Shown piece after piece: positions 14,532 through 22,315 of a DNA stretch of 22,315 nucleotides. The stretch comes from a virus. Each line of letters starts with the position of its first letter. Position 1 is the stretch's first letter. Under the pieces are notes generated by a model. That model saw nothing but the letters and a program-made list of their open reading frames with translations. It made no database searches and was not told the origin of the DNA. Both the position numbers and the translations under genes were made by a program. The stretch lies in IMG/VR virus record IMGVR_UViG_3300035158_000911, positions 1 to 22,315 of that record; one strand, written 5' to 3'.

Positions 14532-16778
14532 TTATGTTATCCTTTCAGAATCTAAAGGTAAGTTATATGGATTATATCTATGAGGATTTGGTTTAACAGT
14601 AATAACCATATCATTTGACCAATCCACTCCACCATCATTAGTGGCTTTACATTTATATGTTGTAGTAACAAATGGATATACAGTCAAAGTTGAATTTGTT
14701 GCACCAGGTATAATAACATTATTTTTATACCATTGATATGTTGGTGCCGGATCTCCTGTTGCCGTTACATATAAATCAACTTGCGCTCCCGCTATAGATT
14801 CTGAACTTGCTGATTCATCTGTTATATTTGGTGGAATAATAATTAATCGAATTGTTTCAAACAAAAGCTCTCGTACATTATCAATAGTCCAAGAACTCCC
14901 TGAATCAGTTGAATCATAACAATCTCCATCAGGATAACCCATCGGCATAATAAGGTCAGCTAAACATAATAACCTATTAAATATATCACCAGAAGGAGTG
15001 CCCATTACAATAGCATATTTCGTTCCATCTGTTAATGAAAGAGGACTGGAAAGTTCATAGTAACGCCATTCACCTGAAGTTTGAGTAGTAAGATTGGAAT
15101 CAAAAGTTGCAGTAGCTAAATCTGCTCCAGTAGGTTTACCCGTTCCATCAGTTGCTCGAATAGAAAGTGTAGTATCTCCAGGCGAGCCTTGACGATAAAA
15201 TCCCAACTTGATACCTATTAAACTATAATTTCCATTAGCTGTAAATGTTTGTGCTCGCCAATTAGTTCCTTGAAAATTTATTGCTCCTGCACCATCAGTA
15301 AAATAATCATTTTTTGTTGTTAATGGAGTTATAGAAGCGCCACTTGAAAAAGCAATTCCCTCTATCTCATCTGTAGGACATTGTATTGCGTCTTCTAATA
15401 CGCTACTATCATACTTCCAACAAAGTACAGAACCTTTTCTTATTCCAACAACATAAGGTTTATCATCGTCATCGGATACCATAGCTCTTCTTAGTATAGC
15501 TCCATGGTCAAGATAATCTTGTTCCACCAGAGAAGAATTAAGGTAAACAAAAGTTTTTGTTGCGGTGTCATTTGTTACAAGAAAAACATTATTATTGCTA
15601 TCCACTGCCACACTATCTGCGTTAGTAGTTATTCCTCCATCATAATCTAATTGATTATTTCCATCTTTATCCCAACTATAAAGAACCTTTTTTCCAGCGG
15701 AGTAATTCAAAGATATTAATACTCGTTGATTAGACATAATAGCTATGTCAGTAACAGTTGCCCCAGTAGAAGGATCTTTTTGCCAAAGAGGTGCTCCCAA
15801 ACTTGAACTATATTTACGTAAATTTACAGGAGTTCCACCAGAACCAATGTAAATACTATCATCATTTGTATCAACAGCCACACCTCCTATTGTGCCAGAT
15901 GAAGTAATTACTTCCTCAGTAGCTAAATTAGTTTGAACTCGAGCAGCTCCAAGGCCAGTACCCACAATGATTCTTCCTGTACTATCTAAAGCTAAGTCCC
16001 AAGCATAGGTAGTACTTCTTACATATCTACCTCCTAATTTATTTCCTACAGAATCAAATTTCCAAAGATTTTTTGTTCCACTTCCGTCATTACCAGCCTG
16101 CCCAGAAACGTATACATCATTATTAGAATCTATAACTACATCAAGAGTATTATTTCCAGTATCATATGTCCACTGAAGTTCTCCGTTATTGTTATAAGCC
16201 CACACTGAAGCTACACCTGAACCAGAAGTAATTCTATCTCCAACCAACACAGTTAATTCCGGGCTGGATGATGCATCACGACATCTGAATAATAAGTCAT
16301 GAGTTGTGGTTGTAGACCAAGAACTTCCTCCATTAGTACTCCATTCTAAATCTCCACCGGGATAATCTGAAGATGCTCCATCATTATCGTAAGACCATAC
16401 CATTGTTATAGAAGCACTCAGGGAATCTCCATGGATAACTATGGCATATTTTGTTGACTCTGTGAGAGCATAGGGAGAACTTAATGTACAAGAAACCCAA
16501 TTAGGAATAGAATCGGAAACTTGAGAATTAGTAATTGTTCCAGAAGCCAAAATGCCACCTACTATATCTGGATGGTCACTTCCATCAACACCATATAATT
16601 CTACATCGATATTCCCAATATTATCTCCGGCACCTTTACTAAGATAAGCTTCAATTGTAGTGAGAGTATATGAACTTGAAGCAGTAAAAGTCTGTCCTGC
16701 CCAATCATCAGAATTGTCTAAAGTAAGAGCAAGATATGGTGCCGCTGTCCCAGAATAATGGTCTTTTACAACGCTAAT
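14532..16778 (-). CDS. Modular adhesin with beta-propeller and Ig-like domain, ATT start
   Basis: The open frame runs from the TAA at 16791-16793 to 14532 and has no ATG, GTG or TTG until a TTG at 16550, which would cut a domain in half. An ATT at 16776-16778 lies exactly 7 bases after AGGAG (16790-16786), the normal spacing in this phage, and gives 748 residues. Residues about 20-170 form a jelly-roll-like domain (QTFTA at 29-33, YAIVI, DLLFR). Residues 174-481 are a beta-propeller-like region with repeated VAVDSNN/LALDSTG motifs typical of PQQ or SBBP-type blades. Residues 500-645 repeat the jelly-roll-like domain (QTFTA at 510-514, YAIVM, ELLFE). Residues 651-731 are Ig-like (YQWYKNN). Probably a virion adhesin binding cell-surface glycans. 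Confidence 0.78.
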   Translation of the reverse strand: MSVVKDHYSGTAAPYLALTLDNSDDWAGQTFTASSSYTLTTIEAYLSKGAGDNIGNIDVELYGVDGSDHPDIVGGILASGTITNSQVSDSIPNWVSCTLSSPYALTESTKYAIVIHGDSLSASITMVWSYDNDGASSDYPGGDLEWSTNGGSSWSTTTTHDLLFRCRDASSSPELTVLVGDRITSGSGVASVWAYNNNGELQWTYDTGNNTLDVVIDSNNDVYVSGQAGNDGSGTKNLWKFDSVGNKLGGRYVRSTTYAWDLALDSTGRIIVGTGLGAARVQTNLATEEVITSSGTIGGVAVDTNDDSIYIGSGGTPVNLRKYSSSLGAPLWQKDPSTGATVTDIAIMSNQRVLISLNYSAGKKVLYSWDKDGNNQLDYDGGITTNADSVAVDSNNNVFLVTNDTATKTFVYLNSSLVEQDYLDHGAILRRAMVSDDDDKPYVVGIRKGSVLCWKYDSSVLEDAIQCPTDEIEGIAFSSGASITPLTTKNDYFTDGAGAINFQGTNWRAQTFTANGNYSLIGIKLGFYRQGSPGDTTLSIRATDGTGKPTGADLATATFDSNLTTQTSGEWRYYELSSPLSLTDGTKYAIVMGTPSGDIFNRLLCLADLIMPMGYPDGDCYDSTDSGSSWTIDNVRELLFETIRLIIIPPNITDESASSESIAGAQVDLYVTATGDPAPTYQWYKNNVIIPGATNSTLTVYPFVTTTYKCKATNDGGVDWSNDMVITVKPNPHRYNPYNLPLDSERIT

Positions 16779-16790
16779 TTTAATTCTCCT
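16776..16790 (-). promoter_or_regulatory. Ribosome binding site with ATT start codon
   Basis: Read on the minus strand, AGGAG (16790-16786), seven spacer bases and ATT (16778-16776) follow the upstream TAA stop (16793-16791) directly. Neighbouring genes have AGGAG or AAGGA with 7-base spacers before ATG (11567, 13202, 17282, 19025), so spacing and sequence mark this as the start. ATT is a rare bacterial start codon, known from infC, and usually lowers initiation. Confidence 0.6.
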
Positions 16791-17282
16791 TTATTTATGT
16801 TTTGATCTTATTTCAAATTCAATTATATCACCAGCAGGAATAGTTCTTTCAAATACAAATGATAATGCTCCCATTAATACACCACTATCATCAGATGAAG
16901 TAGCCAAGAAGGCACCACTAACTGGTCCAATATTCCCACCAGTCGCTGTAAATGAAATTGTCTGAGAAACCACACGCCAATCTCCTTCATGTTGTTCTAT
17001 AGTAGGCCATCCTACCGCAGATCTTTCAATGGACTGTCGAGAGTATCCACTACCCGATGGTTCATTTGGAATAGTAGTAAGCGTCGTCGATTCACTCACA
17101 TTTCCTTGATACAAACCAACCCAAAACATAGGAGAAGCAAAGTATACAGCACCATTATCACGATAAAAAGTATCTACAAAAGCTTTTTCACCCTCATCAG
17201 GAATGATATTTTTCTTTTCCATTTCAAAGATAACTTCACCGTTATGAATGTGCCTCATTATCCAAATATGTTCAATATTCAT
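16791..17282 (-). CDS. Beta-rich tail appendage protein, unknown
   Basis: This 163-residue protein is predicted beta-rich with an early acidic and charged region (EMEKKNIIPDEGEKA). It contains FWVGLYQGNVSE near residues 53-64, GYSRQSIERS near 78-87, and a C-terminal VFERTIPAGDIIEFEI. The GLY-GN and GYSR pattern is seen in small structural proteins of some phages, but I cannot name a family. It lies between the gpJ-like wedge and the large adhesin, and its TAA stop is in frame with the adhesin frame. It may be the base or chaperone of that adhesin, which is inference. The ATG has GAGGA 7 bases upstream. Confidence 0.7.
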   Translation of the reverse strand: MNIEHIWIMRHIHNGEVIFEMEKKNIIPDEGEKAFVDTFYRDNGAVYFASPMFWVGLYQGNVSESTTLTTIPNEPSGSGYSRQSIERSAVGWPTIEQHEGDWRVVSQTISFTATGGNIGPVSGAFLATSSDDSGVLMGALSFVFERTIPAGDIIEFEIRSKHK

Positions 17283-17315
17283 TATTAAATCCTCAAATAT
17301 GTTCTAATTACTCTC

Positions 17316-19025
17316 TTACTCCATGCTAATTGTATTTATATCGACATCATCTAATTTACATATTTGTCGAGCCAAAGGAATTATATTATCATTTTCATCT
17401 TGTTGATATCTTACAGTAACTCCAGTATCAGGAGGAGCAGCAGTATCTAAAGTAATGACTCCTGTAGAATAATTTATCGTAGCATTTGAAATACTTGCAT
17501 GAGTAAATGTTCCCGTTCCATCTCCTTGATCAACATCAGTGACAACATAATTATCATCAATATGTAAACGAACTGTTTCTGGTTTAACATCTAAAGCATT
17601 AAGCGTTGCTCCCCAATCAAATTGTGAATCATATGAATCGCTTAAAGATTGCTTTAATTCTAAATACATACTCACATAAGCAACATTTACAAGTTCATGA
17701 ATTGCAGAAATAATTTCACTATATTTTACAATTGTTCCCAGCTTAGTTGTATCTCCAAGAACAAATTTAGCTGTTACTGCTGTTTCTATATCCGCTTGTG
17801 TTTGCGATAATGAATGTCCTGTAGCTACTTTAACATCCAAAACTGGAATAACATATAATATAACAGGATCAACAAATTCATATTTGACAGTCATCATTGA
17901 CTTATTATAAATATCTGCTGATAATGTTTCTTTAAAAGTTGTTCCAGGCAATTCCCAATTCTGAAGAATTATAGCCATTTTAACTTTATTAAGCATTTCA
18001 TAATCAGCTGGCACACCTTCTTCTATTGCTTCTTCATTCTCACCCCAAACATTAGCATTAGCAACTCCAGCATAATTTTCTATAATAGCTATAAAATCTT
18101 CTTTAGTTACAGCTCTATCTCCAGTTTTGAATACTCGTGGAGCTTCATACCGAATTTCTTCAATACCTTCCGCATTATCACCACCAAGAAGAGTATCATC
18201 GTTAGTTACTGTAACTGTTACAATTGCTCCATCTTCATCATAAATAGTTGAACTAAGTGTTGTAATTTTATCAGCATATGTTACATTACCATCTAATCCC
18301 TCTGACTCAATATATTGAATGATAATCGTCTCTCCTGAATTAGGAGCTTGTCCATTTATATTATCACCAAATTGAATTGTTATAGTATCATTCGCTTCAT
18401 TAATAACACGATAATGTTGATCAACATTTGAACTATTTATAAATGAAGCTACTTTAGTCCATTCAACACCATCTACAATGATTCTTAAAGTTGGATTAGT
18501 TACATCTGCTGAATTTTCAATTGAGGTATTATTTACATTATATTCTTGTGTTATCGAACCATTAGAAGTTATTTCTAATTGATTCAATATACCTTGAATT
18601 GAATCAATTGAAATAGATGTTAATCCTTTTTCAATGGCTGCATATTCATTAGTCAAAAATTTAACTCCATCTACAGATTCACATACTGTGTATTTTGGAA
18701 TATAAACTATTTTTGAAAGTGGAGCCGCTATACTAAAAGTTAAATTTCCTGTAGCAGATGTTTTTCTCTTAGGCTGATAATTCAATAATTGAACCAGATT
18801 TTTTACACTTGAAAGAAGTTGAGCTGTTGGCAAATAAGATTCCTCTGCTCTTCGCTCAGTATAGTACAATCCTACATTAAGAACATAAGCTAAAACCTCT
18901 ATTAGCATTTCGCCAGTTCCAGATCTGTAAATGTCTTTCCATGAATCCTCAGCTTTCAATCTATTTTGAAGTTGAAGGACAAGGTCTTCAAAATTATATT
19001 GTGTATAATTCAGCAAATTAGACAT
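17316..19025 (-). CDS. gpJ/gp6-like baseplate wedge protein
   Basis: This 569-residue protein belongs to the Baseplate_J family (P2 gpJ, Mu gp47, T4 gp6), which forms the ring of baseplate wedges. The N-terminus has the expected region with YTERRAEESYLPTAQ and the LNYQPKRKTSA strand. The hallmark is in the middle: EIRYEAPRVFKTGDRAVTKE followed by DFIAIIENYAGVANANVW. The C-terminal 90 residues add a beta domain with INYSTGVITLDTAAP, a short pattern found in other phage tail proteins, which makes the protein longer than P2 gpJ (about 300 residues). The start overlaps the stop of the gp25-like gene by one base (TAATG), with a strong GGGGAGG site 7 bases upstream, which supports coupled synthesis. 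Confidence 0.92.
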   Translation of the reverse strand: MSNLLNYTQYNFEDLVLQLQNRLKAEDSWKDIYRSGTGEMLIEVLAYVLNVGLYYTERRAEESYLPTAQLLSSVKNLVQLLNYQPKRKTSATGNLTFSIAAPLSKIVYIPKYTVCESVDGVKFLTNEYAAIEKGLTSISIDSIQGILNQLEITSNGSITQEYNVNNTSIENSADVTNPTLRIIVDGVEWTKVASFINSSNVDQHYRVINEANDTITIQFGDNINGQAPNSGETIIIQYIESEGLDGNVTYADKITTLSSTIYDEDGAIVTVTVTNDDTLLGGDNAEGIEEIRYEAPRVFKTGDRAVTKEDFIAIIENYAGVANANVWGENEEAIEEGVPADYEMLNKVKMAIILQNWELPGTTFKETLSADIYNKSMMTVKYEFVDPVILYVIPVLDVKVATGHSLSQTQADIETAVTAKFVLGDTTKLGTIVKYSEIISAIHELVNVAYVSMYLELKQSLSDSYDSQFDWGATLNALDVKPETVRLHIDDNYVVTDVDQGDGTGTFTHASISNATINYSTGVITLDTAAPPDTGVTVRYQQDENDNIIPLARQICKLDDVDINTISME

Positions 19026-19420
19026 TAAGAGGCCTCCCCTTTTATAGAAACTTCCTGCTTAAAAATTTTATAAAATCCTTTTATTGTAAAACTAATTTCA
19101 ATCACTGCGGAATTATTATCCGGGTCATCAAGATATCGAACTTGAGTAACTGTTACTCGGTCATCCCATGTTTCTATTTCATTTTTAAGATCTCGAGATA
19201 TTAAATCTATCAATGGACTATTCATCGATTCAAATACTATATCATTAAGGCCAGCTCCAAATTCAGGAAGCATAACTCTTTCACCTTTTCTTGTTCGAAG
19301 AATATTATCAACTGAAGTTTGAACAGCTTTGATATTGATAACCTTCTTCAATAGTCCTTGAGCATCTTGAACTAATCGATGATCTATATCACTCCAAATT
19401 TCGCCTATTTGTTCAGCCAT
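19025..19420 (-). CDS. gp25/gpW-like baseplate wedge protein
   Basis: This 131-residue protein is a member of the T4 gp25 / P2 gpW family. The hallmark is the segment SVDNILRTRKGERVMLPEFG followed by AGLNDIVFE, with the R-x-G-E-R core and the P-E-F-G turn. The C-terminal half is beta and acidic, as in the family, where it forms part of the wedge core with gpJ/gp6 and starts sheath polymerisation. Length fits the family (110-135 residues). Only two bases separate it from the PAAR gene upstream, and one base overlap joins it to the gpJ-like gene. The ATG has GGAG five bases upstream. Confidence 0.95.
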   Translation of the reverse strand: MAEQIGEIWSDIDHRLVQDAQGLLKKVINIKAVQTSVDNILRTRKGERVMLPEFGAGLNDIVFESMNSPLIDLISRDLKNEIETWDDRVTVTQVRYLDDPDNNSAVIEISFTIKGFYKIFKQEVSIKGEAS

Positions 19421-19422
19421 AT

Positions 19423-19695
19423 TTACTCCACATATACATTTCTATCAGGAGGTGTTATTAAAGCTCCGCATCCTGCAACTGCATTTTCAGTTAGTATAAG
19501 TTTTCCATTGCATTTACTTTTTGTAGTTATAGCTGTTATTGAAGTTGTACCATGTCCATCAAGAGGGCAACTATGTTGAGCTCCATTAACCGCAACTTCT
19601 GTTCCACCAACATCAAAACTTCCATCTTGATTCGAAGTTATAATGCTACCGCCATGACTACTGGAATCACCTTTTAAAGCTATTTTCTTTGCCAT
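19423..19695 (-). CDS. PAAR-repeat spike tip protein
   Basis: This 90-residue protein is a PAAR-family cap that sharpens the tail spike. It has the opening GDSSSHGG, then VAVNGAQHSCPLDGHG and AGCGALI. Potential metal ligands are H14, H41, H48, C43, C62 and C76; PAAR proteins use three His and one Cys for zinc. Three repeat units can be traced (residues 10-38, 40-60 and 74-90). Length is normal for a stand-alone PAAR protein, and there is no effector fusion. It sits between the spike and the gp25-like gene, the usual position. The ribosome site (AGGT, 6 bases) is weaker than for its neighbours, which would suit a protein needed in one copy per virion. Confidence 0.93.
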   Translation of the reverse strand: MAKKIALKGDSSSHGGSIITSNQDGSFDVGGTEVAVNGAQHSCPLDGHGTTSITAITTKSKCNGKLILTENAVAGCGALITPPDRNVYVE

Positions 19696-19703
19696 ACCAA
19701 TAC

Positions 19704-20237
19704 CTATGGATTTATACTAACCGACGTTCCATCAATTACAATGGCTCCACCATCTATAGTAATATCTCCTCCATGAATTAGAATTTTGCCATTACTATCT
19801 ATCATTACATATGAGCCAGATGGATGACTAACTTTAATTTCTTGGCTTCCGCTTGCGTCATCAATATAAATTACTATTCCATTTTTTGTTTTAAGAACTT
19901 TTCTACTGGGATAATTTGTTGTTCGCTCAGAAGGAAGCCCATGAACTCCATCAGCTGCCTCCGCGAAATAAACTGGTTGATACACATCTTCTTGTTCAAA
20001 AAAACACCAAACAAATGAGCCTACTTCAGGAACAGAAAAATAACCGAATCCTGAACCAGATCCACGAGATATTGGAAAAGCAGGTATTGCCCAAGGGATA
20101 TCAGCAGTAGCAATTCCATTGAATACACCATGTATCTTAACTTTAATTCTTCCAAGCATATCTGGATCAGTATTACTCATAACTTCACCACGATAATTAC
20201 CTGAAAATTTTAGATTATCATTTTTAAACTTAATCAT
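19704..20237 (-). CDS. gpV/gp5-like baseplate spike protein
   Basis: This 177-residue protein corresponds to P2 gpV and the OB-fold plus beta-helix parts of T4 gp5. Residues 13-95 form the OB-fold (YRGEVMSNTDPDMLGRIKV, then IPWAIPAFP and a VPEVGSFVWCFFE block). Residues 140-177 look like a narrow beta-helix with short repeats (GKILIHGGDITIDGGAIVIDG), which forms the membrane-piercing needle under the PAAR tip. There is no lysozyme domain, unlike T4 gp5, so peptidoglycan cleavage must come from elsewhere. The helix is short compared with P2 gpV. The gene overlaps the hub gene by eight bases. Confidence 0.93.
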   Translation of the reverse strand: MIKFKNDNLKFSGNYRGEVMSNTDPDMLGRIKVKIHGVFNGIATADIPWAIPAFPISRGSGSGFGYFSVPEVGSFVWCFFEQEDVYQPVYFAEAADGVHGLPSERTTNYPSRKVLKTKNGIVIYIDDASGSQEIKVSHPSGSYVMIDSNGKILIHGGDITIDGGAIVIDGTSVSINP

Positions 20238-21408
20238 TTCTCTTAGAACGTTCCGCCATAATTAAAGTATTCTCAATTGAAGAATCGATTCCACTTCTCG
20301 TTAATAAAATATTAGTTAAAAAAGAAGAACCTAAAACATGAACAACTCTTTTCACAAGCCAATATCCAGAATGCTGATATAGATAAAAATCTCCGCTGGC
20401 AAAAGCTTCATTAAAAACTACTTTTACAACATCACCTGGCGCTAAACTTTCATTGCCCCAAGCTGATATCCACATACTCACTAAACCAGTAAGAGCTCCA
20501 TAATATTTACTTTTTATTTTACCTTCAAAATCTTCATGAAAATCATTTGAACGACCTGTATGGAGTTCTAATGTTCCCTGAGTATCGTTATCCTCATCTA
20601 TTAAAAATTGCTCAGAAAGAGATGGATATTCAGTATATCCTACACTACCGCTTTTATAAACTCCAGTAGCATAATCAAACCAAGCATAAGATTGCTGTTT
20701 TGCACTAAATTGTGAAATAAGTTGAGAACTATCCAAAACTTGATAATCTACTACAGGATAAAAATCCTCATACTGTTTGTGCCCAATCATAAAATTGGCT
20801 GCTACACTTTGTTCAACTATTTCATCAAGACTTTTAAATACAAATATTGGTAAGCTTCTAATATTTTTAATAAAACAATAATATCCACTTTGTCCATTAA
20901 TTCCCAACAAATTACCTTTTAGAAATCGAAGTAATTGAGCATTTGTCCACCATGGTTGAATTATAGTTTTACTATATTGCAAAGATTGACCAATTTCTGC
21001 ATCCGGAATTTTTAATTCATCCGAAACAATATCAGAAATAGAAGTATAAACATTTCCTGTTAAAGCTCTTGATTTAGGTGGATCAAGTAAATCAATTACA
21101 TTTAATATTCCCTCTATAGAATATTGTTTTTCAAAAGTAGCTCTTCTTCTTTTCACAAGAAATTGAAATTCATTACTATACTCTTCTCCAAGAGAGCCAG
21201 TTATTTTAAGACCAATGCTATTAGCATCTTTATCATGTGGAACTATCTCTCCCAAAATTCCAGTTGGTTCTCTCAAAGTCATTTTAAAAGACGGCAGCAA
21301 CTGGTCTATATCTTGCGTTATAGTGAGCTCTTGAACCATTCCAGCCTGAAGAGGAACGTAAGTACCACCTATGGTTAAACCAAGTTTGTATCCTCCAATG
21401 GCTTGCAT
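20230..21408 (-). CDS. gpD/gp27-like baseplate hub protein
   Basis: This 392-residue protein fits the baseplate hub family (P2 gpD, Mu gp44, T4 gp27, VgrG N-terminus). It is predicted beta-rich with two tube-type domains: a LTITQDIDQLLPSFKMTLRE strand pair near the N-terminus and a FEKQYSIEGILNVIDLLDPP region. The WISAWGNESLAPGDVVKVVF segment near residue 320 and the GYWLVKRVVHVLG strand near 348-360 match the late-control D-type C-terminal layout. It connects the tail tube to the spike encoded next. The ATG overlaps the stop of the gp53-like gene (TAATG), with GGAGAT 7 bases upstream. Position directly before the spike strengthens the call more than any single motif. Confidence 0.85.
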   Translation of the reverse strand: MQAIGGYKLGLTIGGTYVPLQAGMVQELTITQDIDQLLPSFKMTLREPTGILGEIVPHDKDANSIGLKITGSLGEEYSNEFQFLVKRRRATFEKQYSIEGILNVIDLLDPPKSRALTGNVYTSISDIVSDELKIPDAEIGQSLQYSKTIIQPWWTNAQLLRFLKGNLLGINGQSGYYCFIKNIRSLPIFVFKSLDEIVEQSVAANFMIGHKQYEDFYPVVDYQVLDSSQLISQFSAKQQSYAWFDYATGVYKSGSVGYTEYPSLSEQFLIDEDNDTQGTLELHTGRSNDFHEDFEGKIKSKYYGALTGLVSMWISAWGNESLAPGDVVKVVFNEAFASGDFYLYQHSGYWLVKRVVHVLGSSFLTNILLTRSGIDSSIENTLIMAERSKRND

Positions 21409-21722
21409 TATTTAGATCTCCGAACTCTATATTTCTTTTGAAAAGCGTAAATATCTAATTTACTTGGAATTGTTAATATGTCACCAACTGTTATACCTGT
21501 AAGTGGATTATCAATTCCATTCACTAACATAATTATCCACCAAAAACGAACTGTTCCATAGTATCGATATGAAATTAAATCGGGACGCATTACATCTGTA
21601 CCATTAACTCGATAATATGTTGGTGGATACGACATCTCAAACTCTGATAGTGCATTATGTAAAAAGTCAAGTTCGTTTACACCATCAACTGTTTCAATAT
21701 GATAAAAAGTTGTTCTATCCAT
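21408..21722 (-). CDS. gp53-like baseplate wedge protein
   Basis: This 104-residue protein contains RPDLISYRYYGTVRFWW followed by IIMLVNGIDNPL at about 47-75, then VGDILTIPSKLDIYAF. The pattern I-S-Y-x-Y-Y-G-T-x-x-F-W-W-I-I-x-x-x-N-x-I is the signature of T4 gp53-type and related LysM-like tail proteins, in which the C-terminal part resembles a LysM fold. It is shorter than T4 gp53 (196 residues) and consists of the core only. These proteins join wedges to the hub or to each other. The gene has eight bases between it and the upstream gene and overlaps the hub gene by one base, so it is part of the baseplate operon. Confidence 0.85.
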   Translation of the reverse strand: MDRTTFYHIETVDGVNELDFLHNALSEFEMSYPPTYYRVNGTDVMRPDLISYRYYGTVRFWWIIMLVNGIDNPLTGITVGDILTIPSKLDIYAFQKKYRVRRSK

Positions 21723-21730
21723 TTTTTAAC

Positions 21731-22315
21731 CTAAAACGAAGTAATATGAAATTCTCTACGAATACCTTCAGTTTCATTTTCTTCTATACTTGTGCCTAAT
21801 GTTGTCTTTTCATATGCACGGGATAATGTTTGCACTGTTGGTATTTCATATGTTTCAAGCACAACATTTATATCCGCACTAATTGGATCTCCAAATGTAT
21901 CCATTTTAATATGATAAGCTGTTGATACTTCTCGAATAATAACATCGTCAAAATTTAAGAATTTGCCCAATTGAAGAATTATTCTATCGCCTCCTTTTGT
22001 ACCCTCTACAATACTTGAAATATTCAATTCATTTACTGGCTTTCTTGAACTTAATATTCCCTCCCATGAAAACGGAGACGGACCTGGCGGACTAAGCAAT
22101 GGCAATGATTTAATAAGTTCCGATGCTGTTGTCAATCCTGGCTTTGAAGCAAATTCAGCCGCTCTATCTTTTACATTAGCAGTATCCGCTTCTGTTCCTG
22201 GCTCAGATGGCAAAGCTAATGATTGAAGTATTCTACATGGCTCCACAACATCTTTAGCCGAATCATTAATAGCTTCAAATTTTAATTTTAAATTAATAAC
22301 CATTGGCGTTGAACC
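21731..22315 (-). CDS. Tail tube initiator-like baseplate protein, 5' partial
   Basis: The frame is open to the right edge of the window: the codons GGT-TCA-ACG-CCA precede the first ATG (22301-22303), and no ribosome binding site stands before that ATG, so the true start lies outside and the visible part is at least 194 residues. Residues near the end (VIIREVSTAYHIKMDTFGDP followed by ISADINVVLETYEI) form a tube-type strand pattern with D-x-x-G-x-P-x-x-A-x-V that is shared by tail tube initiator and hub adaptor proteins such as T4 gp48 and gp54. Its position directly before the gp53-like and hub genes agrees. An assignment to one of these families needs the full length. Confidence 0.6.
   Translation of the reverse strand, partial: GSTPMVINLKLKFEAINDSAKDVVEPCRILQSLALPSEPGTEADTANVKDRAAEFASKPGLTTASELIKSLPLLSPPGPSPFSWEGILSSRKPVNELNISSIVEGTKGGDRIILQLGKFLNFDDVIIREVSTAYHIKMDTFGDPISADINVVLETYEIPTVQTLSRAYEKTTLGTSIEENETEGIRREFHITSF

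Noticed and set aside
16548-16550. TTG at 16550 as the start of the large adhesin
   Set aside because: No ribosome site precedes it and it would split a domain whose second copy in the same protein is complete.
16989-17288. Plus-strand open frame of 99 codons opposite the 163-residue gene
   Set aside because: It lies fully antisense to a gene with a good ribosome site and conserved features, its translation is low-complexity and basic, and no plus-strand ribosome site or neighbour supports it.
1-22315. CRISPR array, tRNA, insertion sequence, attachment site
   Set aside because: No regularly spaced direct repeats, cloverleaf candidates, transposase genes or flanking duplications were seen by eye; a tRNAscan-type search was not possible.

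Overview
The window is a late structural region of a tailed bacteriophage with a contractile tail (myovirus type), followed by a dense glycan-modification cassette. The DNA is visibly AT-rich, genes are packed end to end, and almost every start has a strong Shine-Dalgarno sequence about 7 bases upstream. No host genes, integrase, tRNA or insertion sequence are visible. The host cannot be named; an AT-rich bacterium is the only safe statement.

All genes from the right edge down to position 842 lie on the minus strand and read right to left. First comes the baseplate module in the order known from P2-like and T4-like tails: a tail-tube-initiator-like protein cut by the window edge, a gp53-like wedge protein, a gpD/gp27-like hub, a gpV/gp5-like spike without lysozyme, a PAAR tip, a gp25/gpW wedge, and a gpJ/gp6-like wedge. 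Two further genes, a small beta-rich protein and a large modular adhesin, sit between gpJ and the gpI-like tail protein, where P2 has nothing. Then come three fibre or appendage genes, two of them paralogues.

Downstream of the fibres (10449 to 2467) is an unbroken chain of ten overlapping genes: two Maf/MptE-like GGGPSL proteins, three GT-A family 2-type glycosyltransferases, a GT8-like glycosyltransferase, three SAM methyltransferases (one fused to a ParB-like domain) and a radical SAM/SPASM enzyme. Its position directly behind the fibre genes suggests glycan synthesis and decoration, possibly of the virion's own fibres; this is inference. After an 89-base AT-rich gap come an HTH/coiled-coil/metallophosphoesterase protein and a small unknown protein. 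A clear intrinsic terminator (771-810) closes the minus-strand unit.

On the plus strand, positions 1-735 carry three small convergent genes: a short DUF7448-like protein, a Cys-rich small protein with an uncertain start, and a lipoprotein.

The most notable points are: (i) the large adhesin seems to start at an ATT codon behind an ideal ribosome binding site, in the same frame as the preceding gene and separated from it by one TAA; (ii) the glycan cassette with paired Maf-like proteins, a radical SAM enzyme and a ParB-methyltransferase fusion; (iii) duplicated jelly-roll-like segments and duplicated appendage genes.
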